Below are positions 1 to 6,912 of a stretch of DNA of 16,730 bases, one piece after another. The notes under the pieces are model-generated. The model was not told the DNA's origin and made no database searches. It saw only the letters and a program-made list of their open reading frames with translations. The DNA comes from SLAN01 sp046545955 (GTDB taxonomy: Bacteria; Spirochaetota; Spirochaetia; DSM-27196; SKKC01): positions 1 through 16,730 of the forward strand of contig JBKGYS010000046.1 in assembly GCA_046545955.1 (NCBI GenBank), read 5' to 3'. Numbering within the stretch: the stretch's first letter is position 1; each line of letters opens with the position of its first letter. A program made the position numbers and the translations under genes.

Positions 1-540
1 AAAACCACGTTCACCCAGGCGGTGGGCCTCGTGTACCTTTTCGCACAGATCGGGATATTCGTTCCCGCCCGGGACGCGAAGATCGAACCGGTTGATGTTC
101 TCGATACGCACTTCCCAACCGCGGAGCACGGCAGCCTCGAAACCGGCAGACTCAGTGACGAAGCAGAACGCCTCTCCGAAATCGTGGACAACATCACCCA
201 CGACAGTCTCATTCTTCTCAACGAGAGCTTTGCCAGTACCAGCCCGCACGAGGCGGTTTCGCTCGCCGGAGAGCTGCTGAAGGTACTCGCGGAGGTGGGA
301 GTACGCGGTGTATTCGCAACACACCTTCATGAGCTCGCTCACCACGCACGTGACTTCGGCAGGAGCGTGGCGCCGCTCACCGCTGAAGCGGTTGTCACGG
401 ACGATACCGCGTTACGCACCTACCGAGTCCGCGAAGGGACTCCTACCGGAAACAGCTTCGCACGCGATGTTGCGGTGAAACATGGATTGAGCTACGAGCA
501 GATGAAGTCCCGACTTCGCGCGCGGGGCGTGGATATTTAG
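1..540 (+). CDS. MutS-family DNA-binding ATPase, C-terminal part (5' end outside window)
   Basis: The frame is open from base 1 and ends at TAG 538-540, giving about 179 residues of a MutS domain V (ABC-type ATPase). The first residues, KTTF, look like the end of a Walker A loop (GxxxxGKTT). The Walker B/signature region reads LILLNESFASTS, followed by the switch-like FATHLHELA. MutS proteins couple ATP binding to clamping on mismatched or structured DNA. Canonical MutS has DE at the end of Walker B and a GRGTS-like signature. Here the pair is NE and the signature is SFASTS, which I associate with a divergent MutS-like subgroup rather than mismatch-repair MutS1 or the endonuclease MutS2. No Smr nuclease domain follows, so it is not a full MutS2. 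The N-terminal mismatch-recognition and lever domains cannot be judged. It ends 24 nt from the convergent gene's stop. Family call is firm; exact role is open. Confidence 0.85.
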   Translation, partial: KTTFTQAVGLVYLFAQIGIFVPARDAKIEPVDVLDTHFPTAEHGSLETGRLSDEAERLSEIVDNITHDSLILLNESFASTSPHEAVSLAGELLKVLAEVGVRGVFATHLHELAHHARDFGRSVAPLTAEAVVTDDTALRTYRVREGTPTGNSFARDVAVKHGLSYEQMKSRLRARGVDI

Positions 541-564
541 CCTGCTACGCCTTATGCGAAACGC

Positions 565-1236
565 TTAGAACAGTTCGTAGCGGCGTACCTCGCTCAGTTC
601 AACGAGCGCCCGCACCCGTACGTAGTAGTCTCCCTCGCGCATCGTCAGCCGAGGCGGATCCTTAAGAAGAACCCGGGCGCTTATGTGGGCAGGGCGCGAG
701 CGATACCGGCTGCGGGCGTGGTTGTGGACCGCATCGACAATGGCAAGCTCAAGGGCCGTTTCTTTCGCTTCCGGACCGCCAAGAATGCTCGCCTGTCCGG
801 CCCCCTCTCCGCGGGGAATGCCGGCACCCGTATACGCATCCCGGTAGCGCGCCTGCTCGGAATCGAGATCGTAGCGGAGATTGAGAATGATCCGGTTTTC
901 GGACCTTCGACTGTCGATCACCGACAGCGCCGGATCTCCCCACGGAAGCTCGAGACGAGGCACAACCTCATGCCGACGTTCCACACCCCGAGCAGGCGCC
1001 GCCGGCGTATACTCTACATCGTAGCCGTAGAGCATGCCCGAAAACACGCGCCGCGAAAAGTCGAGCGCTCTGCTTACCGCATTATCGCGATCAAATGGCG
1101 CAGTCCCCTGTTCGGGGGTGACAAACGGCTCGAGCTCACTCCAGTACTGCACCTGCAGGAATCCGTCGGAAAAGAGGGGAAATGAGGAAACCAGGCAAAA
1201 GAGCGTAGCCGTCACAACAGCCCGAGCACCATCCAT
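565..1236 (-). CDS. Uncharacterised exported protein
   Basis: This 223-residue protein is not one I can assign to a named family. Residues 1-25 look like a Sec signal peptide or membrane anchor: an Arg at position 5, then a hydrophobic stretch (AVVTATLFCLVSSFPLF). The single Cys 14 lies within the hydrophobic stretch without a good lipobox, so lipidation is doubtful. The mature part is soluble-looking and rich in Arg, Glu and Tyr, with no repeats. A conserved-looking core has FSRRVFSGMLYGYDVEYTP at about 60-78, and the C-terminus (YYVRVRALVELSEVRRYELF) looks like a regular beta-strand. The start ATG at 1236 is chosen because it yields the signal sequence; no Shine-Dalgarno is visible. It lies 68 nt downstream of the rhomboid gene on the same strand and may be co-transcribed with it. 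The export call is reasonable; function is unknown. Confidence 0.8.
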   Translation of the reverse strand: MDGARAVVTATLFCLVSSFPLFSDGFLQVQYWSELEPFVTPEQGTAPFDRDNAVSRALDFSRRVFSGMLYGYDVEYTPAAPARGVERRHEVVPRLELPWGDPALSVIDSRRSENRIILNLRYDLDSEQARYRDAYTGAGIPRGEGAGQASILGGPEAKETALELAIVDAVHNHARSRYRSRPAHISARVLLKDPPRLTMREGDYYVRVRALVELSEVRRYELF

Positions 1237-1304
1237 AGTCTTCTACAAGTATCGGACCGCGGAGGTATCGAGCTTATACCCGAATCGCCGCTCTGCGTAC
1301 CTCG

Positions 1305-1949
1305 CTACTGTCGGCCGGAAAACACCCGAATAGGATTAATGCCCAGGCGAATAACCAGATAGGCAAACGCGACGACAAAGCCCGCAAGATGCGTCAGATG
1401 TGCTACGCCGCTTGCCGGAGTGCTGAGTCCGCGGAAGAGCTCGAGCGCGGTAAAACCAATGACAAGCGCCGGCGCCTTTATCGGGACAATAGCAAAAAGA
1501 TAGATCGTCGAATCCGGGAAGAAGGTCGCGTAGGCGAGAAGCACGGCGAAGACCGCCCCGGAAGCGCCCAGAAGCTGAATAGAAATGGCTCCGCTTAGCA
1601 GGTAGAGCACGAGCGACAGAACGCCTGCGATAAAGCCGGATACGAGGTAAAACGCCAGAAACTCGGTGGAGCCGAGCCGATATTCGACCTGTGTACCAAA
1701 GATGAATAGACCAAACATATTAAACAGAATGTGCGTGTAGTTGACCGGCGAATGAACGAACATGTAGGTGAACGGCTGCCAGAACATGCCGCCCCGCGTA
1801 GTCTCTACCGGATTCATCGCGAGTACATTCGTCAGTCCTGAAGCGAAACTCGTAGCCGCGAAAATCAATACATTGGCTGCTACGATCCAGAGGACGGCGT
1901 TATAGTGCGTATAACGAAACGGGCGGCGTAACACGGATCGACTTCTCAT
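1305..1949 (-). CDS. Rhomboid-family intramembrane serine protease
   Basis: The 214-residue protein is almost entirely membrane-embedded, with about six hydrophobic segments, the usual minimal bacterial rhomboid core. The hallmark residues are present: His73 and Asn77 (HILFN) in the oxyanion region, the nucleophile motif GASG with Ser130, and the general base His187 in THLAG. It should cleave single-pass membrane proteins within the bilayer; the substrate cannot be deduced. ATG at 1949 gives a short basic N-terminus before the first membrane segment. The reading frame continues open far upstream to 3272, but that part lies antisense to the decarboxylase gene and has no membrane or protease character, so it is excluded. 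No Shine-Dalgarno precedes the ATG; a promoter-like element sits about 8 nt upstream, compatible with a leaderless transcript. The exported-protein gene follows downstream. Confidence 0.9.
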   Translation of the reverse strand: MRSRSVLRRPFRYTHYNAVLWIVAANVLIFAATSFASGLTNVLAMNPVETTRGGMFWQPFTYMFVHSPVNYTHILFNMFGLFIFGTQVEYRLGSTEFLAFYLVSGFIAGVLSLVLYLLSGAISIQLLGASGAVFAVLLAYATFFPDSTIYLFAIVPIKAPALVIGFTALELFRGLSTPASGVAHLTHLAGFVVAFAYLVIRLGINPIRVFSGRQ

Positions 1950-1956
1950 GTCCGAT

Positions 1957-1986
1957 AGAGTACGCGAAGAAGGAAGCGGACGGCAA
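1957..1986 (-). promoter_or_regulatory. Possible promoter for the rhomboid gene
   Basis: On the minus strand TTGCCG (1981-1986) and TACTCT (1957-1962) are separated by 18 nt. The -10 box ends 7 nt before the rhomboid ATG, so initiation from it would give a leaderless or near-leaderless mRNA. Match to the sigma-70 consensus is moderate only. Confidence 0.3.
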
Positions 1987-1994
1987 GTACGCCC

Positions 1995-2022
1995 CCTGCG
2001 CACCCCGGACGGTGGGCGCAGG
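1995..2022 (+). other. Strong hairpin in the rhomboid/decarboxylase divergent gap
   Basis: CCTGCGC and GCGCAGG form a perfect 7-bp G+C-rich stem, extended by ACC/GGT across a two-base bulge, with a short loop (CCGGAC). It lies between the two divergent starts and is followed by the palindrome-like GGCGCAGGCGCC. There is no T-run, so it is not a standard terminator. It may be an operator or simply a G+C-rich inverted repeat. Confidence 0.4.
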
Positions 2023-2026
2023 CGCC

Positions 2027-2054
2027 TTGGACATTTCGGGGGATTTTGCATTAT
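2027..2054 (+). promoter_or_regulatory. Possible promoter for the decarboxylase gene
   Basis: TTGGAC (2027-2032) and CATTAT (2049-2054) are separated by 16 nt. A transcript from here would begin around 2061, just before the GTG at 2067, giving a very short leader. The -35 match is weak, so this is a candidate only. Confidence 0.3.
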
Positions 2055-2066
2055 CTTCGGGTAGCC

Positions 2067-3248
2067 GTGAGCTTTACCCAGGAACAGTACTATTTTCCAC
2101 TTGAACGATACATCGCGCCCGACCGCATGGAGCGCGTGCGCAGGTTCGCCGAGCGCTCGGAAACACCGTTTGTCGTCATGGACCTCGAGGCGCTGAGCCG
2201 GCGGTATACACAGTTTGCAAGCAGTATGCCGTTCGCCGAAATCTACTACGCGGTCAAGGCGAATCCTATGGACGAAGTTCTTGAACTGTTGCGCGATCTC
2301 GGCTCGAACTTCGATGTTGCCTCCCGTTACGAGCTCGACGTACTTCTGCGTCTCGGCGTTGCACCGGAACGGATGAGCTGCGGAAATACCATAAAGAAAC
2401 GGCGCGACATTGCCTATTTTTTCGAAAAAGGCGTGCGGCTGTACTGCAGCGACAGCTTCGAGGATCTGCAGAATATCGCCGAGGTGGCGCCGGGTTCGCG
2501 CGTGTTTTTTCGCCTTATCACCGAGGGCATGGGAAGCGACTGGCCGCTGTCTCGCAAGTTCGGCGCGCACTCGGATGTACTCTATAACCTTGCTCTGCGC
2601 GCGCGTGATCTGGGACTTGTTCCCTATGGCCTGAGCTTCCACGTGGGAAGCCAGCAGCGGGACATTGGGCAATACGACGATGGTATCGCCAGGGCCAAAT
2701 ACCTGTTCGACTGTTTGCGCGAGGAAGGCATCGACCTTGAAATGCTCAATATAGGCGGTGGATTTCCCGCAAACTACGTCGATCCCACGTTTCCGCTCGA
2801 AACATACGCAAGCGAGATCAAGCGATTTCTGCACGAGGACTTCGGAGAGGATCTCCCGCGCGTGATCGTCGAGCCGGGCCGTGGACTCACAGCCGACGCC
2901 GGCGTACTGGTAAGTGAAATTGTGCTCATTGCAAAGAAAGCCCGGAACAGTCTCTATCGCTGGGTGTACCTCGACACGGGACTTTTCGGGGGGCTCATTG
3001 AAACCCTCGGCGAGGCGATTCGCTACCCGGTATTTTTCGACCGCAAGGGCCAGGCGGAGGAGATAATCCTCGCCGGACCGACCTGCGACAGCATGGATGT
3101 AATGTACCAGCACTATCGCTACCGCATGCCGAGCAGCGCCGTAGCCGGTGACAGGGCGTACTTTTTTGCCGCCGGTGCGTACACGCAGAGTTATAGCTCG
3201 GTCAACTTTAACGGGTTTCCGCCGCTCGCCTCGTACATACTTCCCTGA
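2067..3248 (+). CDS. Group IV PLP-dependent decarboxylase (ornithine/lysine decarboxylase type)
   Basis: This is an alanine-racemase-fold decarboxylase expected to convert ornithine (or lysine) to putrescine (or cadaverine), the entry to polyamine synthesis. From a GTG start at 2067 it has 393 residues. Motifs in order: YAVKAN with the PLP lysine Lys64; HVGSQ with His192; the phosphate-binding GGGFP at 230-234; EPGR at 269-272; the CDSMD motif with catalytic-type Cys340 and Asp343; and GAYT with Tyr372 near the C-terminus. CDxxD rather than CESxD favours ornithine/lysine decarboxylase over diaminopimelate or carboxynorspermidine decarboxylase; ornithine versus lysine cannot be settled by eye. 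Start is uncertain: TTG at 2046 is in frame, but a GGGGGA tract is only 2 nt from it, and ATG at 2127 is a third option that keeps all the motifs. rlmE follows after 23 nt, probably in one transcript. Confidence 0.92.
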   Translation: MSFTQEQYYFPLERYIAPDRMERVRRFAERSETPFVVMDLEALSRRYTQFASSMPFAEIYYAVKANPMDEVLELLRDLGSNFDVASRYELDVLLRLGVAPERMSCGNTIKKRRDIAYFFEKGVRLYCSDSFEDLQNIAEVAPGSRVFFRLITEGMGSDWPLSRKFGAHSDVLYNLALRARDLGLVPYGLSFHVGSQQRDIGQYDDGIARAKYLFDCLREEGIDLEMLNIGGGFPANYVDPTFPLETYASEIKRFLHEDFGEDLPRVIVEPGRGLTADAGVLVSEIVLIAKKARNSLYRWVYLDTGLFGGLIETLGEAIRYPVFFDRKGQAEEIILAGPTCDSMDVMYQHYRYRMPSSAVAGDRAYFFAAGAYTQSYSSVNFNGFPPLASYILP

Positions 3249-3271
3249 ACCCTTTCGGAGACACAGACACA

Positions 3272-3946
3272 ATGGCGCGAAAAAAGAAACGGGGTCGACC
3301 TCAGGATCAGTACGGACGCAAAGCCAAAGGAGAAGGGTTCGCCGCTCGCTCCGTGTATAAGCTCGACGAACTTCAATCGAGGCTTTCCCTTGTACGCACG
3401 GGTGAATCGGTGCTCGATCTCGGCGCCGCTCCCGGCAGCTGGAGCGAACGGCTGCTGGAGCTTGTCGGCGAGACCGGGCGCGTGATCTCGGTCGACCTGA
3501 GTGCGATCGCCAAAGTCGAGCGTGCCGGACGTACAGCCACGGTTATTCAGGGGGACTTTACCGAGGAGAGCGTCGTGGAACAGCTTATCGCCGTTGGCCC
3601 GTTCGACGTGGTTGTTAGCGATGCCGCGCCGTCTACCACCGGAAACCGCACCGTCGATACCGCCCGATCGGCGGGACTCGTCGAAAGCGCTCTCGCCCTC
3701 TGCCATTCGCTGCTTCGCCCCGGCGGCAACGCCGCGCTGAAAATCTTCCAGGGTGGAGATGAGCAGACCCTGCTCGCCGACATGCGATCGAATTTCGACA
3801 CCGTCAAACAGCTCAAACCAAAGGCGAGTCGCGATGAGAGCTTTGAAACGTTTCTCGTTGGCCTGGGGTTTCGCGGCGGCGGGCCGAATATCGACGGCGC
3901 AGGCAGCGGCGGTACCGCTGCGACCGGAAGCGACGCCGAGGGTTAA
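3272..3946 (+). CDS. rlmE: 23S rRNA (uridine-2'-O)-methyltransferase RlmE (FtsJ/RrmJ)
   Basis: RlmE methylates the 2'-OH of U2552 in the A-loop of 23S rRNA (E. coli numbering) using S-adenosylmethionine, late in 50S assembly. The 224-residue product starts with a basic tail (ARKKKRGRP), then RSVYKLDE, the SAM-binding LDLGAAPGSWS (48-58) and VISVDLS (71-77). The family's K-D-K-E catalytic tetrad is complete: Lys30, Asp117 (SDAAPSTTG), Lys157 (ALKIFQG) and Glu192 (SFETFLV). These sit at nearly the same spacing as Lys38, Asp124, Lys164 and Glu199 of the E. coli enzyme. The last 25 or so residues form a Gly/Ala/Ser-rich acidic tail not needed for the fold. GGAG at 3257-3260, 11 nt before the ATG, supports the start. 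It lies 23 nt after the decarboxylase gene and converges on prfC. Confidence 0.95.
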   Translation: MARKKKRGRPQDQYGRKAKGEGFAARSVYKLDELQSRLSLVRTGESVLDLGAAPGSWSERLLELVGETGRVISVDLSAIAKVERAGRTATVIQGDFTEESVVEQLIAVGPFDVVVSDAAPSTTGNRTVDTARSAGLVESALALCHSLLRPGGNAALKIFQGGDEQTLLADMRSNFDTVKQLKPKASRDESFETFLVGLGFRGGGPNIDGAGSGGTAATGSDAEG

Positions 3947-4007
3947 GGCATACGTGGGCGCCGACGCGAAGCCGGGCGCGAGCTAACGCTACCCTTAGAG
4001 CCGACCC

Positions 4008-5624
4008 TTACACCTGCTGTGCCTCGATATCCGCGGTCCAGCTGAAGGTGATGTCCGGGTCAGCCTCACGGCGGCGGTCGAGCATCCACTGGTTTTCCGC
4101 CAGATAAACGGGATTTCCCGCACGGTCGTAGACAATCCGGTGTTCGTAGCGATCGAGAAAGCGATTGAGCCGCTCGGTATCGTCGCAGTGCACCCACGCG
4201 GCGCGGGTATACTCCACCGGCTCGAAGTGACACGATGCCTTGTACTCGTGCTCGAGGCGGTAGGCAATAACATCGAGCTGGAGCTGGCCGACGACCCCCA
4301 CAATACGTTTGTTCCCCTGGCGGGCTGAAAACACCTGCGCGACGCCCTCCTCGGAGAGTTGATCGAGGCCCTTGTTAAGCTGCTTCGAACGCATCGGATC
4401 GGTGTTCACTACGTTCACAAAAATTGTCGGTGCGAACCTGGGGATGCCGCTGAACTGAATCCGCTCGCCTTCGGTCAGCGTATCGCCGATACGAAGCGTG
4501 CCGGTATCGTGTAGTCCCACGATATCGCCGGGGTACGCCGCGTCTATAATGCTTCGCTGCTGCGCCATGAACGCGGTCGGATTGGACGTTTTGAAGTTCT
4601 TGCCGCTTCGCACATGCAGATACTGCTTGTTGCGTCGGAAGATCCCCGAACACACCCGGAGGAATGCGATACGGTCTCGGTGCTTGGGGTCGAGGTTCGC
4701 GTGGATTTTGAAAATGATCCCCGAGAAGGACTCCTCGTCGGGTCGAACTTCGCGCTCGACCGCCGGGCGAGGCTGGGGCAACGGCGCGTGGGCGGCGAAA
4801 AACTCGAGCAGCTCGCGCACGCCGAAGTTATTTAACGCGCTTCCGAAAAACACCGGCGTCTGCTGCCCTGCGAGATACGACTCCAGGTCGAACTCCTCGT
4901 ACACCTCGCGAATAAGCTCCACATCCTCGCGAAGCTGATTCGCAAGCGCCGAACCAACCTCGGCGTCGAGCTCCTCGTTATCCAATCCCGCTATCTCCTG
5001 CGTCTCGACGTCCTCATCGATAGCGTGCGGGCGAAACAGAAGCGTGCGGTCCTCGTGGATTCGGTACACACCCTTAAAATGATGGCCCGAGCCGATCGGC
5101 CAGTCCATCGGACAGACCTGAATATCGAGCTCCTCCTCTACCTGATCGAGTAGCTCAATCGGCGGTCGGCCTTCACGGTCGAACTTGTTCATGAAGGTGA
5201 TAATGGGCGTGGTGCGCATACGGCACACCTTCGCAAGCGCCCGGGTTCTCTCCTCGACACCCTTCACCGAGTCGATAACCATGAGCGCGCTGTCGACTGC
5301 CGTAAGCGTCCGGTAGGTATCCTCGGAAAAGTCGGCGTGACCCGGCGTATCGAGCAGATTCACGCGCCTTCCGCCGTACATAAACCCCATAACCGACGTA
5401 CTCACCGAGATCCCCCGTTCCTGCTCCATTTTCATGAAGTCACTCACGGTCGCCCGGTCGTTCTTCTTGCTCTTCACCGCCCCGGCAATATGAATCGCCC
5501 CACCGAACAAAAGCAGTTTCTCGGTAATCGTAGTCTTACCGGCGTCCGGGTGGCTGATAATCGCAAAAGTCAGCCGCTTCTCGATCTCCTGCTTCAATTC
5601 GTCTGTCGTCTGAGTATCGCTCAT
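4008..5624 (-). CDS. prfC: Peptide chain release factor 3 (RF3)
   Basis: RF3 is the translational GTPase that removes RF1 or RF2 from the ribosome after peptide release. The 538-residue length is close to the E. coli protein (529). GTPase motifs are intact: G1 HPDAGKTT (25-32), the switch I region ending in RGISVSTSV (70-78), G3 DTPGH (92-96) and G4 NKFD (146-149). The RF3-diagnostic opening LTFAIISHPDAGKTTITEKL and the segment KSKKNDRATVSDFMKMEQER separate it from EF-G and TypA/BipA. The C-terminal half continues through the RF3-type domains II and III. The ATG at 5624 gives the expected short N-terminus; no clear Shine-Dalgarno precedes it. It is transcribed divergently from the aldo/keto reductase across 209 nt and converges on rlmE with 61 nt between stops. 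Confidence 0.97.
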   Translation of the reverse strand: MSDTQTTDELKQEIEKRLTFAIISHPDAGKTTITEKLLLFGGAIHIAGAVKSKKNDRATVSDFMKMEQERGISVSTSVMGFMYGGRRVNLLDTPGHADFSEDTYRTLTAVDSALMVIDSVKGVEERTRALAKVCRMRTTPIITFMNKFDREGRPPIELLDQVEEELDIQVCPMDWPIGSGHHFKGVYRIHEDRTLLFRPHAIDEDVETQEIAGLDNEELDAEVGSALANQLREDVELIREVYEEFDLESYLAGQQTPVFFGSALNNFGVRELLEFFAAHAPLPQPRPAVEREVRPDEESFSGIIFKIHANLDPKHRDRIAFLRVCSGIFRRNKQYLHVRSGKNFKTSNPTAFMAQQRSIIDAAYPGDIVGLHDTGTLRIGDTLTEGERIQFSGIPRFAPTIFVNVVNTDPMRSKQLNKGLDQLSEEGVAQVFSARQGNKRIVGVVGQLQLDVIAYRLEHEYKASCHFEPVEYTRAAWVHCDDTERLNRFLDRYEHRIVYDRAGNPVYLAENQWMLDRRREADPDITFSWTADIEAQQV

Positions 5625-5833
5625 CGTTGTTCGTATTCCGCTACTGTGGTGTGTGGAGGTTCAGGATTGTTTTCAGGTTGATGGTTTGCCCGTCGGCCTG
5701 CCCGGCGTTTCGGACTACGCATAAAAGCGTACCGATACCTCGAGGAATACTCAATGGGGTCACCGCCGCCGAGTCCTTGTCGGATCCGACTAACCGCTCG
5801 CCGCCGGTCTGCTGCATGTGTACCTTCAACGCT

Positions 5834-6814
5834 ATGCAGAATTATCGCCTTGGACAGAGTGACATCTTCGTAAGCCGTGTCGGGCTCGGCTGCTGGCAGT
5901 TTTCGCAGGGACGCGGAATGGTCGGCGGTTATTGGGACGCGCTACCGGCCGAGCGCGTACGCGAAATTGTGGCAACCTCGCTCGAAAACGGCGTAAACTG
6001 GTTCGACACTGCCGAAATATACGGTCGCGGTGCCTCCGAACAGGCGCTGGCCGACGCGCTTACCGAGACAAAGACCCCGCGGGATGCGTTCGCCATCGCC
6101 GATAAGTGGTGGCCGGCGCTGCGGTTTGCAGGCTCCATTTCACGCACGTTCCCGCGGCGCGAGCAAGCCCTCGGCGGTATGCGGGTCGACCTGCACCAGA
6201 TACACCAGCCGTTCAGCCTTTCGTCCATCGAGCGACAGGCTTCCGAGATGGCTTCGCTTGTGACCACAGGGCGCGTGCGCGCGGTTGGGGTAAGCAACTT
6301 TAACGAGCGCCGCATGCGAGCCGCTCACGCGGTTATGAAGCGCGCGGGCGTTGCGCTCGCAACGAACCAGGTTAAATACAGCCTCATCGACCGAGAGATC
6401 GAACGGAACGGTATACTCGACGCTGCAAAAGAGCTCGGAGTATCCGTTATCGCCTATTCGCCGCTCGCCCAGGGAGTCCTTACCGGTAAGTATCATGGAC
6501 AGGCGGATATCCGCGAGACCGCCGGACCGCGGAAACACATGAAGCGATTCAAGCCGAAAGGCCTCGAGGCTACACGGGCGCTTGTAGGCGAGCTCGAGAA
6601 GGTCGCCACCGTGCACAACGTGCGCCCAAGCCAGATCGCGTTAGCGTGGATCGTTCAGCGACACGGACAGCAGATCGTCACCATTCCGGGGGCGAGTTCA
6701 GTCGGACAGGCGCGCGCAAACGCCGAATCGATGAGAGTATCGCTCAGCGAAGAGGAGCTTGAAACGCTCGATTCGCGAGGCCTTGAAGCAGAGTCGCGTC
6801 TCGCTCGGATATAG
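5834..6814 (+). CDS. Aldo/keto reductase
   Basis: This is an NADPH-type oxidoreductase of the aldo/keto reductase superfamily, a TIM-barrel of 326 residues. The catalytic tetrad is visible: Asp58 and Tyr63 in NWFDTAEIYG, Lys91 in IADKWW and His124 in HQIHQP. Further family marks are VRAVGVSNF, the YSLIDREIE/YSPLAQGVLTGKY strands, and the cofactor-binding PGASSVGQARANAES near the C-terminus. The length and YSPLAQGVLTGKY resemble the larger bacterial AKRs rather than the AKR5 group seen at 12166-12999. The substrate cannot be predicted. The frame is open back to 5627, but that part is Cys-rich with no family resemblance; ATG 5834 places MQNYRLGQSD as the normal family N-terminus, and ATG 5816 is an alternative. 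No Shine-Dalgarno is visible. lnt follows after 98 nt. Confidence 0.92.
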   Translation: MQNYRLGQSDIFVSRVGLGCWQFSQGRGMVGGYWDALPAERVREIVATSLENGVNWFDTAEIYGRGASEQALADALTETKTPRDAFAIADKWWPALRFAGSISRTFPRREQALGGMRVDLHQIHQPFSLSSIERQASEMASLVTTGRVRAVGVSNFNERRMRAAHAVMKRAGVALATNQVKYSLIDREIERNGILDAAKELGVSVIAYSPLAQGVLTGKYHGQADIRETAGPRKHMKRFKPKGLEATRALVGELEKVATVHNVRPSQIALAWIVQRHGQQIVTIPGASSVGQARANAESMRVSLSEEELETLDSRGLEAESRLARI

Positions 6815-6817
6815 GAA

Positions 6818-6838
6818 GGCGTAGGGAGTTCCTAAGCC
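6818..6838 (+). terminator. Weak hairpin after the aldo/keto reductase
   Basis: GGCGTAGG and CCTAAGCC pair with one mismatch around a 5-nt loop, starting 3 nt after the stop codon. No T-run follows, so it may be a partial terminator or an mRNA 3' stabiliser rather than a full intrinsic terminator. Confidence 0.3.
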
Positions 6839-6912
6839 GTCGCGAGACCCAGTGATTGCATTTTACACGCATAACCGATAGGTATGGTCCGGCAAGGGGC
6901 CGACTGATTCAT

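Noticed and set aside
1950..3272. The minus-strand frame of the rhomboid stays open for about 440 further codons upstream, giving a 655-residue reading frame.
   Set aside because: It lies antisense to the well-supported decarboxylase and has no domain or membrane character; long antisense openings are common in G+C-biased genes. The rhomboid fold is complete from ATG 1949.
5627..5833. In-frame 69-codon extension of the first aldo/keto reductase.
   Set aside because: Cys-rich and unlike any family N-terminus; the protein from ATG 5834 begins exactly as expected for the family.
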